Positions 18,131-26,799 are shown, counted from the first letter of the stretch. The stretch: DNA of 64,000 nt from Pseudomonas sp. DC1.2 (GCF_034351645.1 NZ_CP133782.1:3043001-3107000), one strand, 5' to 3'. Numbers and translations are program-made. Notes: generated by a model from the letters alone, not told the origin.

Positions 18131-19542
18131 GCGAACCAGCCCTGCAACCATAAATGGCCGCCCTCTCCCACGGTTCTATAGGCCCAGCCTTGCTGGCCGG
18201 AACGGGTTTCGATCAGGTAATAATCGCGCCGCACGTCATCACCGTCCCACCAGCCTGACTCGATACGTTCCGGCCCCATGAGGATGCGCGTCGAACCTTC
18301 ATGAACCGCTAAGGGTTCGCTCAGCAGCCAGCCCGGCCGCTGCACGCGGGGCAGCCCGCCGCAGAACTGGCTGTCAACACTGGCCTGCCACGCGCATTCC
18401 GGCCGGTGATCGGCCTGGAAGCGCAAACCTTGCACTGCGTCGTCCCCCAAGCGTGCCCGCAGGCGTTCGCGCAACTGCTCCCAAGGCAAAGACTGTTGCG
18501 CACGGTCGTCGAATAATTCCTGACGCTGAGGCACAAAACTCGGTAGGTCCTCGGCACACAAGCGAAAGCCGCGCACGGGGGCCTCGACTTGCACCTGTTC
18601 CAGTCGCCCACGGGCCAGTTCGAAGAGCATCGCTGGATCACGCTCGGCGCTGAGCAGGCCGACCTTGATCCGCGTGTCCGGCAACCCGGCGTGTTCGAGG
18701 AGCAGGTCAAAACGCTGAACACCGCGGTCCCGACCGCACAGAAAGGCCGACAGGTCCCCGGTCAACCGGCGCAATGGGAACAGCAGCGCCTGATGGGACT
18801 GCACATCGAAATTGAGTTCGATGCGCACATCAAAGCGGTCCGGCGGCAGGTAAAACGCCAGGGCCAAGTGGCGTAACCCGAGCAGGGTATCCAGATGCTT
18901 GAGTACCTGAGCCTCGAAACGTCGGGCCAGGGTATGTCGCGGCAGGGCCTGCACCTGACTCAAGGTCCGCAGGCCCATGCGTGATAACGCCGTTGCCACC
19001 GTAGGTTCGAGGGCGATCCGGTCGATGGGCAGTTGCCCCAGGTGATAGCCCAAAGCCTGATCGTCCGGCACCACCAGGCCGTCATACACATTGGCCAGCA
19101 CCCGCGCCGCCACTGGGTTGGGCGCGGCGACGATCCGATGGCGAAAACCCAGCCCGGTGAGTTCGGCCCGCAACCGCGTTTCGAACTGCGGCCAGGCACC
19201 AAACAGACCGAGGCTGGACTCGATTTCAAACACCACGGCGCGGGGATAATGAACGCTGACCTGAGCACTGAATCGATAGGCCCAGGCCGCGAGAAACTGC
19301 TGCCAATGTTCGATCTCGGCGGCATCGTACTCGGCGGTGACAAAGCCTTTGCTCAGGGCCTGGGCGGCGGTCATGGACTGGCCTGGGCGCAAACCCAACG
19401 CCCTGGCGGAACCGTTGACCGCTTGCAACACCCGGCGCTGGGCCGGGCCAGTCAGCAGCACCAGCGGCTCATCGGGATTGGGGCGCTGGCGCAGGACGGC
19501 ATCCATCGCCAATTGCGGGAAAAGAATGCAAACCCAGCGCAT
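18127..19542 (-). CDS. imuB: ImuB, Y-family polymerase-like accessory protein
   Basis: A 471-residue protein with a Y-family polymerase fold but degenerate active site. The N-terminus [20 protein letters not shown] lacks the usual catalytic Asp, and the second acidic motif is replaced by [20 protein letters not shown] at about residues 349-354 resembles a beta-clamp binding motif. In the established model ImuB is the non-catalytic hub that links the beta clamp, ImuA and DnaE2 during damage-induced mutagenesis. The start at 19542 leaves 7 bases after imuA and fits the family N-terminus; the stop overlaps dnaE2. Confidence 0.93.
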   Translation of the reverse strand: MRWVCILFPQLAMDAVLRQRPNPDEPLVLLTGPAQRRVLQAVNGSARALGLRPGQSMTAAQALSKGFVTAEYDAAEIEHWQQFLAAWAYRFSAQVSVHYPRAVVFEIESSLGLFGAWPQFETRLRAELTGLGFRHRIVAAPNPVAARVLANVYDGLVVPDDQALGYHLGQLPIDRIALEPTVATALSRMGLRTLSQVQALPRHTLARRFEAQVLKHLDTLLGLRHLALAFYLPPDRFDVRIELNFDVQSHQALLFPLRRLTGDLSAFLCGRDRGVQRFDLLLEHAGLPDTRIKVGLLSAERDPAMLFELARGRLEQVQVEAPVRGFRLCAEDLPSFVPQRQELFDDRAQQSLPWEQLRERLRARLGDDAVQGLRFQADHRPECAWQASVDSQFCGGLPRVQRPGWLLSEPLAVHEGSTRILMGPERIESGWWDGDDVRRDYYLIETRSGQQGWAYRTVGEGGHLWLQGWFA

Positions 19543-19549
19543 GGCAGCC

Positions 19550-20167
19550 TCAATGCCCCACGGCAAACGCAATCGGCGCCGTGCGGGCCAGTCCGCCGCG
19601 ACACTTGAGGACGCGCAATTGCGCAGGCCGGGCATCGATGGCAATGCGCAAAGCGGCTGGCGAAGGGTTAATCGCCTCTTTGATCGAGCGGTAGGCGAAG
19701 GCCAGGGTCTGACCGGTTTCCGCCGCCACCTGCAAGCGGCGCAAGGCTCGGTCATCGGCCTTGTGCGGCCAGCACAATACGGCGCCGCAACTGCCCGAGC
19801 GCAGGCATTGTTCCACCGCCCACAAGGCATCACGTTCGCCCGCCTGGATAATCGACAACTGGCGCAGATCAACCCCGGCGTTCTGCCAAGCCTGGGGATA
19901 CGGCACGTAGGGCGGCGCCACCAGCACGATGCGCTCACCCGCCGCCGACAACCGCGCCAACGCCGGCCACACCAGTTGCAGTTCACCCACGCCCTGTGCG
20001 GCGAGAAGGATTTCAGTCAGTGCTGCTTCCGGCCAACCACCGCTGGGCAGTGCGGCATCCAGCGCGCAATACCCAGTAGGTTGCGGGCTGACCGCCGGTG
20101 GTGCGGGCCGGCCCTTCCATACCTGGCCACCATTGAACAGCGTATCCAGCGCGACGACGGCGCCCAT
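19550..20167 (-). CDS. imuA: ImuA, RecA-like cell-division/SOS mutagenesis protein
   Basis: A 205-residue RecA-superfamily protein of the SulA/ImuA group: VVALDTLFNGGQVWKG, a TGYCALDAALPSGGWPEAALTE-type loop (no complete Walker A Lys), IVLVAPPYVPYPQAW and GAVLCWPHKADDRALRRLQ. It is the first partner of ImuB-DnaE2 in translesion synthesis. ATG 20167 shares one base with the lexA2 stop (TGATG). GTG 20170 is an equally coupled alternative. It is part of the lexA2-imuA-imuB-dnaE2 operon. Confidence 0.92.
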   Translation of the reverse strand: MGAVVALDTLFNGGQVWKGRPAPPAVSPQPTGYCALDAALPSGGWPEAALTEILLAAQGVGELQLVWPALARLSAAGERIVLVAPPYVPYPQAWQNAGVDLRQLSIIQAGERDALWAVEQCLRSGSCGAVLCWPHKADDRALRRLQVAAETGQTLAFAYRSIKEAINPSPAALRIAIDARPAQLRVLKCRGGLARTAPIAFAVGH

Positions 20168-20784
20168 CACCCTTGCCTCACCAAGCCGCAGAACACCCCT
20201 TCGATAGCAAAGTCCTGATCGGCTTCGACGATGATCGGTTGATACGCCGGGTTGCGCGGCAGCAGGCGCACCGTATCGCCGACCCGCTCAAAACGCTTGA
20301 TGGTGACTTCGCCATCGAGCCGCGCCACCACGATCTGCCCGGTGAGCGCCTCGGGGTTGCGGTGTACCCCCACAAGATCACCGTCGAGAATGCCGTCCTC
20401 GATCATCGAGTCGCCCTGAACCCGCAGCATGTAATCCGGCACCCTGGAAAAGATCGACGGATCGAGCAGCAAGCGGCTGTGAACCTCGGCATCGGCGCTG
20501 ATCGGTAAGCCGGCAGCAACCCGGCCAAGCACGGGAATGTCCAGTAGCTCGGGGCGCGCCGGTTGCCCGAGCAAACGAATGCCCCGGGCCTGATTCGGGT
20601 TGACCTCGATCAAACCGGCCTCGGTCAGCGCCAACACATGCTTGCGGGCCACGCTGCGGGAGGCAAAACCAAAGGCCTCGCTGATTTCAGCGAGGCTCGG
20701 GGACTGGCCGTGCTCCGCGATTCGATCACGGATAAAGGTCAGGATGGCGGTACGGCGGGGCGTTAGAGTCGTCATGGAGTACAT
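20167..20784 (-). CDS. lexA2: LexA2 SOS repressor of the mutagenesis cassette
   Basis: A 205-residue LexA. The winged HTH is at 9-70 (SPSLAEISEAFGFASRSVARKH). Autocleavage is expected at A91-G92, with catalytic S126 in RVQGDSMIEDG and K163 in LDGEVTIKRF. Its position at the head of imuA-imuB-dnaE2 identifies it as the second LexA that represses this operon in pseudomonads. Two starts are possible: 20784 (MYSMTTL...) and 20775 (MTTLTPRR). A promoter read on the minus strand (TTGTCA, 17 bases, TACAAA) would start transcription near 20775-20777. That would make the mRNA leaderless and 20775 the true start. I give the longer form because it is the usual database choice. Confidence 0.9.
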   Translation of the reverse strand: MYSMTTLTPRRTAILTFIRDRIAEHGQSPSLAEISEAFGFASRSVARKHVLALTEAGLIEVNPNQARGIRLLGQPARPELLDIPVLGRVAAGLPISADAEVHSRLLLDPSIFSRVPDYMLRVQGDSMIEDGILDGDLVGVHRNPEALTGQIVVARLDGEVTIKRFERVGDTVRLLPRNPAYQPIIVEADQDFAIEGVFCGLVRQG

Positions 20785-20792
20785 TTGTACTC
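20777..20792. promoter_or_regulatory. LexA2-type operator overlapping the lexA2 promoter and start region
   Basis: GAGTACATTTGTACTC is a 16-base palindrome with 7-base arms and a 2-base spacer. It fits the GTAC-N4-GTGC-like motif reported for P. putida LexA2 rather than the CTGT-N8-ACAG box of classical LexA. It covers the putative -10 hexamer (20784-20789) and one of the two candidate start codons, so bound LexA2 would block RNA polymerase directly. Confidence 0.72.
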
Positions 20793-20822
20793 TTTCAGCT
20801 TTTCCCTGACAAGAACCGCCAG

Positions 20823-21740
20823 TCAGCTCAACCGCCGGGCCGCCAGAAACCCTTCGAGGTAATCGATAAACGCCACGACTTTGGCCGTCGCCCGTCGATG
20901 GCTCGGGTACACCGCCAAAATGTGCGGGCCAAAGCTGTCCGGATCGATCTCGTAGTCTGCCATCACCTGCACCAGGCGTCCCTCGGCCAGGTACGGCGCC
21001 GCGCTCCATAACGGCGTGTGCAACAACCCGTGACCGGCCAGGGCATTGGCCAACAGCAAGTCGTAATTGTCGCTGCTCAATCGCGGCGCCCGAGGCTGTG
21101 GCAGGCTTAAACGCTGCCCGTCACGCTCGACCCACCAGAACTCGCGGCTGAGCAACGGATGGCGATACAGCAACCACTCGTGCGCATCGAGCGTGTGCGG
21201 GGTGACCGCCAGTTTCTGGCGCTCCAGATAGGCCGGGCTGGCGCACAGCGCCAGGCGATTGCTGCCGACGACACGGGCAATCAGCCCCGGCAAATCGTCA
21301 TGGCCTTCGCGCAGGGCCAGGTCGTAGCCGCTTTCCAGCAGGTTGACGAACTCATCGCACAGGTCCACTTGCAGGTTGATCTGCGGGTATTGCTGCAAAA
21401 ATCCGCCACACACTTCGTCAAGGAATGCGCGCCCGTAGGCCAGTGGACCGGTGATTTTCAAATGGCCGCGCAGGCCATGCTGCAGTTGCTCGATTTCCTC
21501 ACCGGCCTCCTCCAGCCGCTGCAACACCTGTCGCGCAGTTTCCAGATAAAGCCGCCCCACTTCCGTCAGCAAAATCCGTCGCGTAGTGCGCTCGAACAGA
21601 CGGGCCCCCAATTCCGCTTCCAGGTGGTTGACCGCTTTGGTCAGGGCTGAGGGGGTCTTGCCCAACTGCTCCGCCGCGCGGCTGAAACTACCCAGTTGCG
21701 CCGTGGCCACAAACATTTTCAAAGCGCCCAGCTTGTCCAT
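20823..21740 (-). CDS. LysR-family transcriptional regulator
   Basis: A 305-residue LTTR starting MDKLGALKMFVATAQLGSFS. The HTH is at about 18-45 (RAAEQLGKTPSALTKAVNHLEAE), and the effector domain from about 90 (LKITGPLAYGRAFL ... QINLQVDLCDEFVNLLESGYD) is typical of the AaeR/DmlR-like branch. It is transcribed divergently from the secreted amidohydrolase at 21844, with 103 bases between the starts, the usual LTTR-target arrangement. The start at 21740 is the conserved family Met; longer readings run into the divergent promoter. Its stop is 38 bases from the lexA2 start. Confidence 0.9.
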   Translation of the reverse strand: MDKLGALKMFVATAQLGSFSRAAEQLGKTPSALTKAVNHLEAELGARLFERTTRRILLTEVGRLYLETARQVLQRLEEAGEEIEQLQHGLRGHLKITGPLAYGRAFLDEVCGGFLQQYPQINLQVDLCDEFVNLLESGYDLALREGHDDLPGLIARVVGSNRLALCASPAYLERQKLAVTPHTLDAHEWLLYRHPLLSREFWWVERDGQRLSLPQPRAPRLSSDNYDLLLANALAGHGLLHTPLWSAAPYLAEGRLVQVMADYEIDPDSFGPHILAVYPSHRRATAKVVAFIDYLEGFLAARRLS

Positions 21741-21843
21741 GCTTTTTCCATTCTGGCAAAAACGTTTTTCGTGAAGTAGGCGTTCTGCTGCACGACAGCC
21801 GCCACTAATCTGGCCATCAGACGCAATAACAAGGAAATGTTCA

Positions 21844-23586
21844 ATGAAAAGGTTCCTCCCGAATCTGCTGGTTGCCGCTGTGAGTTTTGCCTCGATGGAA
21901 GTCATGGCCGCCACCGACCTGGTGTTGCTCAATGGCCAGATTTTTACCGCCAACCGTGACCAACCCAAGGTGCAGGCCATGGCGGTAGAAAACGGCACCG
22001 TGCGACAAGTCGGCAGCGATGCGCAGATCAAGGCGTTGATCGAGCCCGGCACCCGTGTCATCGACCTCGGTGGCAAGGCACTGATGCCCGGTCTTATCGA
22101 CAGTCATTCGCACGCCATTTTCGGAGGCCTGGAAAGGGTCGCGGCCAATATGCAGGATGCCGTGGTCAGCCTCGACGAACTGGAAAAGCGCCTGCGTAGC
22201 TGGCGTGACGACGGCACGGCCAAGCACGGCGATGTACTGAGCGTGGCGGGCATGAGTTCGGCGTATTGGGCGCAGGCGCAAGCCTTTGGCAAAAAATTCA
22301 ACGCCGCAGAATGGGCTAACGTGCCAGTGGTCTTCACCGGCAGCGACCACCACACCGCGTGGGCCAATAACGTGATGCTCAAGCGTGCCGGCATCAACAC
22401 CGAACTGCTGAACAGCTTGCCCGCCGCTGAGCGCGACACCATTGGCAAACTCGCCGACGGCACCCCTGACGGATTTTTGGTGGATGCCGGTTGGGACCGG
22501 GTCGCCTCGACGATGCCCGTGCCGAGCGCTGCCGACATGCTCAAGGCCGCACAAACCGCCGTGCGCTACAACAACAGCCTGGGGATTACGGCCTGGATGG
22601 ACCCTGCCGCCAACGCCGCGCCAGGCGAAGCGGTATTTGCCATCAAGCCCACAGAAAAAACCGTCGGCGTACTGCCGGTTTACCAAGCGCTATCGCAAAC
22701 CGGCGCCATGACGGTCCACGTCGCCGCCCTGCTGGTCGCCAACCCTAAAAGCAGGCCGGCCGATCTCGACACCCTGGACAAGGTTCGCCAGCAATTTCAG
22801 GGCATCCCCAACCTGACCCTGCCCGGAATCAAGATCTTCGCCGATGGCGTCAGCGAGTTTCCGGCCCAAAGTGCGGCGATGATCGAACCCTACAAAAACT
22901 CGCATAAACGGGGTGAATTGCTGATTGATCCGCAGCATTTTGGCGAACTGGTCAGCGCCATCGACCAGCGCGGCTGGCTGGTACACATCCATGCCATCGG
23001 CGATCGCGCCGTGCGTGAAGCCCTGAAGGGTATCGAACAGGCGCGCAAGGATCGGAAGAGTGGCGTGACCCACTCGATCACGCACCTGCAAATGGTCAAC
23101 CCAAAAGAGTTTGCGCGGTTCAAACCGCTCAACGTCATCGCCTCGATGCAACTGCTGTGGGCCACCGCCGACGACAGCACCTACGGCATGATCAAGCCCT
23201 ACGTCAGCGCCCAGGCCTTCCGTTATCAGTACCCGGCGCACTCGCTGCTCAAACACGGTGCGACCCTTGCCGGCGCCAGCGACTGGCCGGTGTCATCGCC
23301 CAACCCGTGGAATGCCATGGCCCAGGCGATGACTCGAGCCGGCCCGCTGGGCGTGCTTAACGCCGACGAGCGAATCGACCGCGAAACGCTGTTCTACGCC
23401 TACACCCTCAACGCTGCCCGCACCATCGGCCTGGACAAAAAGATAGGCTCATTGACCGCTGGCAAACAGGCTGACTTTATCGTGCTGGACCGCGACGTGT
23501 TCAGCGTCGATGAGAGCGCCCTGAACGATACCCAGGTACTCCAGACCTGGTTCGCCGGTCGACAGGTTTACGGCGAGGCGCTTTAA
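21844..23586 (+). CDS. secreted YtcJ-like amidohydrolase
   Basis: A 580-residue amidohydrolase-3 protein with a signal peptide (MKRFLPNLLVAAVSFASMEV, likely cut after VMAA), so periplasmic. Metal-site motifs are present in order: LIDSHSHAIF (HxH), TGSDHHTAW, a Lys in LPGIKIFADGVSEF, WLVHIHAIGDRAV, SITHLQMVNP and LAGASDWPVSSPNPW with the Asp. QADFIVLDRDVFSV closes the small domain. It belongs to the same family as the truncated gene at the window start but is a distinct paralogue. The divergent LysR regulator probably senses its substrate, which is unknown. It converges with the DyP peroxidase gene. Confidence 0.88.
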   Translation: MKRFLPNLLVAAVSFASMEVMAATDLVLLNGQIFTANRDQPKVQAMAVENGTVRQVGSDAQIKALIEPGTRVIDLGGKALMPGLIDSHSHAIFGGLERVAANMQDAVVSLDELEKRLRSWRDDGTAKHGDVLSVAGMSSAYWAQAQAFGKKFNAAEWANVPVVFTGSDHHTAWANNVMLKRAGINTELLNSLPAAERDTIGKLADGTPDGFLVDAGWDRVASTMPVPSAADMLKAAQTAVRYNNSLGITAWMDPAANAAPGEAVFAIKPTEKTVGVLPVYQALSQTGAMTVHVAALLVANPKSRPADLDTLDKVRQQFQGIPNLTLPGIKIFADGVSEFPAQSAAMIEPYKNSHKRGELLIDPQHFGELVSAIDQRGWLVHIHAIGDRAVREALKGIEQARKDRKSGVTHSITHLQMVNPKEFARFKPLNVIASMQLLWATADDSTYGMIKPYVSAQAFRYQYPAHSLLKHGATLAGASDWPVSSPNPWNAMAQAMTRAGPLGVLNADERIDRETLFYAYTLNAARTIGLDKKIGSLTAGKQADFIVLDRDVFSVDESALNDTQVLQTWFAGRQVYGEAL

Positions 23587-23604
23587 AAAGCCGTGACTGC
23601 GTTT

Positions 23605-24501
23605 TCAATGCTGCTGAGCGTGGTCTAAGGCACGCAAGTCCAGGTGTCCGTCCTTGAGTGGCGGACACCAGTAGTAACCACCGGTGATCGGCCGGCTGAT
23701 GCGGTAAAGACCGTCAGTGACACCGTCTTCCAGGCCACTCATGCGCCGCAGTTGCGCCTCGAATGCGTCGAGGGAAAACCCGAATGCGAGGAACATCAAA
23801 CCCGCGCGGTCACCCTCGATCCACGGCATCGAGCGGCGGACCACGAACGCTTCCGGGGCGAAGCTTTCCTGGGCAGTGCGTTTGACGTGGGCGTAAATTG
23901 GCGCGTCATCGAGTTCTTCGTTATCACTCAAGCGCCGCCCCATGAGGTTGTCCTGTTCTTTGGACGGCATCGCGTGGAAGCCTTTGAGGTCGTGTTGCCA
24001 TTGCTGGATCGCGGCGAAGCTGCCGCCCACCCGGCCTTCAGCGCCCTCACGCACCAGCGCAGCCGCCGCTGCGGCTTCGTCATGGGGGTTTTCGGTGCCG
24101 TCTTCGTAGCCGGTCAGGTCATGGCCGGTCAAGTGGCGAAAGGTTTCGTTCATCTGCACCAGACGAAACGCCGGGGTCAGCGCGGCTTCGATGGCGGTGC
24201 TGCGATTGAGCAACTCGCCGCGGTCCACCCCGTGCAGCCAGCACCAGAGGGCGTGCTGGGTCGATGGGTTATCGACGCCGACACCGGCCATCGCCGGGAA
24301 TGCTCGCAAGCCTTCGACTTGAACATTCAGAGCCTTGACCAGAGACTCTCCAAAACCGACGACCGCCGATTTCCCATCCACCCACTGCATCAGCTTGTCG
24401 AGCGCCGCCGGTAATGCATCGACGGATTCAAGGGCAAAGAACATATGACGGGCTTGAGGCGCAACGGGGGTGGCGAGAATGCCCGGCTGGTAGTCACTCA
24501 T
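23605..24501 (-). CDS. DyP-type haem peroxidase
   Basis: A 298-residue protein with the DyP signature GYEDGTENPH containing distal Asp134 (GxxDG motif). The likely proximal haem His is H205 in IYAHVKRTAQ, and a conserved Arg lies in AFVVRRSMPW. MFLAFGFSLDAFEAQLRRM is the usual C-terminal alpha/beta segment. It has no signal peptide and no encapsulin gene nearby, so it is probably a cytoplasmic class P/B (YfeX-like) enzyme. ATG 24501 begins MSDYQPGILA. It is transcribed alone. Confidence 0.92.
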   Translation of the reverse strand: MSDYQPGILATPVAPQARHMFFALESVDALPAALDKLMQWVDGKSAVVGFGESLVKALNVQVEGLRAFPAMAGVGVDNPSTQHALWCWLHGVDRGELLNRSTAIEAALTPAFRLVQMNETFRHLTGHDLTGYEDGTENPHDEAAAAAALVREGAEGRVGGSFAAIQQWQHDLKGFHAMPSKEQDNLMGRRLSDNEELDDAPIYAHVKRTAQESFAPEAFVVRRSMPWIEGDRAGLMFLAFGFSLDAFEAQLRRMSGLEDGVTDGLYRISRPITGGYYWCPPLKDGHLDLRALDHAQQH

Positions 24502-24777
24502 ATGAAATCCTTGAAAAAGCTCGGAGTTTAACCGGGCCTAAGAATGCTTTGGCGTACTGGGTGCTGGGACTGAAAAGAAAGTCCCTGACAGGTGGGAACA
24601 GTAGCTCGATAGAAAGAGCCACCGGACAAGCAGCGGAAAGACGCGCCGTATAGACCACATCCCAAGAGCGCCACGAAAGCGCACTGGATACGGCCCCGGC
24701 AAAAAAGTGAAGCGCGGAAACTGTCTTGCACGGGCATCAGTGCCTGGACTAAACGGCCAGAGGCCAACGCTTAGGTG

Positions 24778-24795
24778 TTGATCAAACATGATCAA
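24778..24795. repeat. perfect 7+7 palindrome, operator-like
   Basis: TTGATCA (24778-24784) and TGATCAA (24789-24795) are perfect inverted arms around AACA. The TTGAT/ATCAA ends resemble an Anr half-site pair, but the spacing is eight, not four, so it is not an Anr box. No promoter is evident next to it. Confidence 0.4.
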
Positions 24796-24818
24796 AGCCG
24801 CACGTGGCGGCATCCAGT

Positions 24819-24847
24819 AAAAAGAAGTCGCCTGTCAAGGCGGTTTT
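24819..24847 (-). terminator. Rho-independent terminator of the bacteriocin operon
   Basis: On the minus strand CGCCT-TGAC-AGGCG (24842-24829) is followed by ACTTC and five T residues (24824-24820), just past the immunity stop. The opposite strand also has a T5 tract (24844-24848), so it can act in both directions. Confidence 0.65.
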
Positions 24848-24851
24848 TCTG

Positions 24852-25106
24852 TCAGGCGTCTTTGAACCCCGGCAATCCCTTGAAAACGCAGTAGTCTTTG
24901 ATTGTCTGTACTACTCCGTCCGACGAATCATCTACCCCATCCTCTGGATAGAACAATAAGTCGCTACCCGCAGGGTGCGGCACGACCTGATTGAAGTGCT
25001 CTACCAATTCTCCCCGGTCTTCTTCCGTCCCAGCATCGTCGATAGCGTCAATCAAGGCTTTGAACTCCTGCTCAGTGTAATCGGCAAGATCGCTCTTAAG
25101 TTCCAT
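24852..25106 (-). CDS. immunity protein for an HNH DNase bacteriocin (Im2/Im9 family)
   Basis: An 84-residue acidic protein with the colicin/pyocin DNase immunity pattern: SDLADYTEQEFKALIDAI, VVPHPAGSDLLFYPEDG (the conserved HPxGSDLxxYP specificity/contact helix) and VQTIKDYCVFKGLPGFK. It binds and blocks the HNH nuclease domain of its cognate toxin. Its ATG shares a base with the toxin stop (TAATG at 25108-25104), so production is coupled. The gene is intact even though the toxin gene upstream is frameshifted. Confidence 0.9.
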   Translation of the reverse strand: MELKSDLADYTEQEFKALIDAIDDAGTEEDRGELVEHFNQVVPHPAGSDLLFYPEDGVDDSSDGVVQTIKDYCVFKGLPGFKDA

Positions 25107-26523
25107 TACTCACCCCCTCTATGTATGTCGATATGACGCCTTGGCGTAACAGCTCGCAGATTGTCGGCATCGTACACGGCACCTCCGTCTTTGATTAACT
25201 CTACGTGGTGCAGCTCGAATGCAATTCGCTTTCCTGCATGCTCGTTTTTGGGGGCTGCGGGGGCCAAGCCTTTCGCCATGCCGGACAGGTTACGAGAGTT
25301 GAATTGTTGGCTCAGCTCAGCGTCATTAGCTACGGCTATCCACAACGCTTTCCTGAACGCATCGAAACTGCTGAAGTTTTTGCCTCTAAGCTGATCGGCA
25401 ATACGAGTCGGGATCGGCGCGCCCAGCCCAGCCCCTGCACCGGCCAGCCAGATGCCTGTCACGTCCTGCCCCTGCCCTGTAACGACACCCGGATCAAGGC
25501 GCACGTTCATCACGATGTACAACGGTTTTATGCCCGAATTAGCCGGGAAAACGAGGATGAAATCCTTGTAATCAGGCGGATGAATCGGGTCAACGATCAT
25601 GTTATCCGCTTGTTCGGTCGGCGGATAAATCCAGATCTGCGGGGCTTGCGGAGCGGCTTCCAGTGCTGGAATGCCCAGCGTGTCAGAAGGATTGGCAGCA
25701 GGCGTCCAGATTAATGTAATGCCGTCGCCAAAATCAGCCACCTGCTGTTCGCCCTGGACAACGAACTGCACGACCGGAATCATCTCCCAGTCGCGGCGCT
25801 TCTGAGTGTTGTAACCGTAACCTTTCAGCGTGCCGTCGGCTTGTTGCTCTACATGCAACCGAACCCGTGTACGGCCTTCCTTGAGCGACTTAAGCTGGTC
25901 GTCGGTGTACAGACTGCTATCACCGAGGCTCGACGGCCAAAGCAGTGCAACTACACCGGCCAAAGCACCTGCGGCAACACCTGCCGTAACAACGCCCGTT
26001 CCGGTTGCCGTGCCAGTTGCAGCCGTTCCCGTGCCCGCAGCAACAGCAGCTCCAGCTGTGCAAAGACCGCCACATGAAGCACCGGCAGAAGCCATGGCCG
26101 TTCCGCCGAGCAAGAGGGTTCCGAGTGCCGAAGGTAAGGCACTGCCGCTGATTTTTTAAGTTGAATGTTGCCGTTAGCGTCCGTTTCACGACCGCCGAGT
26201 AAAGCGAATTCGCCATACTCTTTGATCGCATCGGTGGGAATCGCGCCGGAAGGGCTAACGTAATTAATTGTGCCATCAGGCAGCTTGCAGGATTTGGTAA
26301 ACGTGCAGCCGACTGCTGGCTGTTCTTGCTTTTTGGGCTGCTTGATCAAACTGTCTTCATAAGCCTGCTGTCTGGCCAACATGGCCTGATAAGGCTTTTG
26401 CATTTCTTCGCGTGCGGCAATTTCAGCGTCTGTCATGTCACGCAAATAACGGCCACCTATGCCGCTGCCACCGCCTCCGCTGTAAGATTGCCAAACCTGC
26501 GGTATGTCCTTGTTTCTGGCCAT
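25106..26523 (-). pseudogene. S-type-pyocin-like HNH DNase bacteriocin with a one-base frameshift
   Basis: Two overlapping frames make one bacteriocin of 472 residues. The first (from ATG 26523, behind AAGGAAAG) has MARNKDIPQVWQSY, a Gly-rich segment and REEMQKPYQAMLARQQAYED, and leaves frame at residues 122-124. The second resumes with ISGSALPSALGTLLLGGTAM, the S-type pyocin translocation domain, and ends in the HNH nuclease FELHHVELIKDGG ... VTPRRHIDIHRGG. The break is a run of six T on the plus strand at 26152-26157; seven would restore the frame. It is therefore a recent mutation, a sequencing error, or a slippage-dependent gene. The protein lacks the long N-terminal receptor-binding region of typical S pyocins. 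The immunity gene follows directly. Confidence 0.85.
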
Positions 26524-26579
26524 ATGACTTTCCTTGTTTAGGGCCACAAGGATAACGGCTGTGAAAACTCACTCAAATG

Positions 26580-26594
26580 CTGGCTGATAGCCAG
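26580..26594. promoter_or_regulatory. palindrome upstream of the bacteriocin gene
   Basis: CTGGCT-GAT-AGCCAG has perfect 6-base arms and lies 57-71 bases upstream of the bacteriocin start. It is not a LexA (CTGT-N8-ACAG) box. It could be an operator for bacteriocin control, but no partner regulator is present in the window. Confidence 0.35.
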
Positions 26595-26606
26595 TGCAAA
26601 AAGAAG

Positions 26607-26724
26607 GCTTCGCATAATGGACGTTATGGCTAAATTCAGCGCCGGGGCTTCGCGATTATTCCGGCGCTAAATTCGTCGAATACGACGGCAAAGCTACCAT
26701 AACGTCACAGAAATTATGCGAAGC
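26607..26724. other. pair of inverted dif-like Xer sites forming a forked hairpin (attP-like)
   Basis: GCTTCGCATAA occurs at 26607-26617 and inverted at 26714-26724. Each copy fits the XerC arm of gammaproteobacterial dif (RNTKCGCATAA) at all 11 positions. Each is followed by a TTATGG-type XerD arm, after 6 bases in the left copy and 11 in the right. Arms 26607-26618/26713-26724 (12 bp) and 26620-26629/26697-26706 (10 bp) pair perfectly, separated by a 1-versus-6-base bulge. Inside are two more hairpins: 26638-26645/26661-26668 and 26674-26678/26683-26687. This is the architecture described for the folded single-stranded attP of CTX-type phages. No phage genes adjoin it. Confidence 0.6.
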
Positions 26725-26799
26725 ATCACGTGCGGAGCTGGGGGGCTCTGGAGGCTGCTTTTCACTAGGTGATCAGGTGTTTCTAGTAGCAACACGGCT

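Larger units (their letters stand above)
24502..24851. other. 350-base intergenic region between the peroxidase and bacteriocin genes
   Basis: No gene is supported here; the short open frames lack ribosome sites and family features. It contains the terminator of the bacteriocin operon near its right end and an 18-base palindrome TTGATCA-AACA-TGATCAA at 24778-24795. It also marks the left edge of the accessory island. Confidence 0.5.

Noticed and set aside
24528..24813. Short minus-strand frames between the peroxidase and immunity genes
   Set aside because: Composition and lack of start signals give no support for a protein.
26607..26724. Integron attC site
   Set aside because: No GTTRRRY/RYYYAAC core sites at the ends; the dif-like XerC arms explain the symmetry better.
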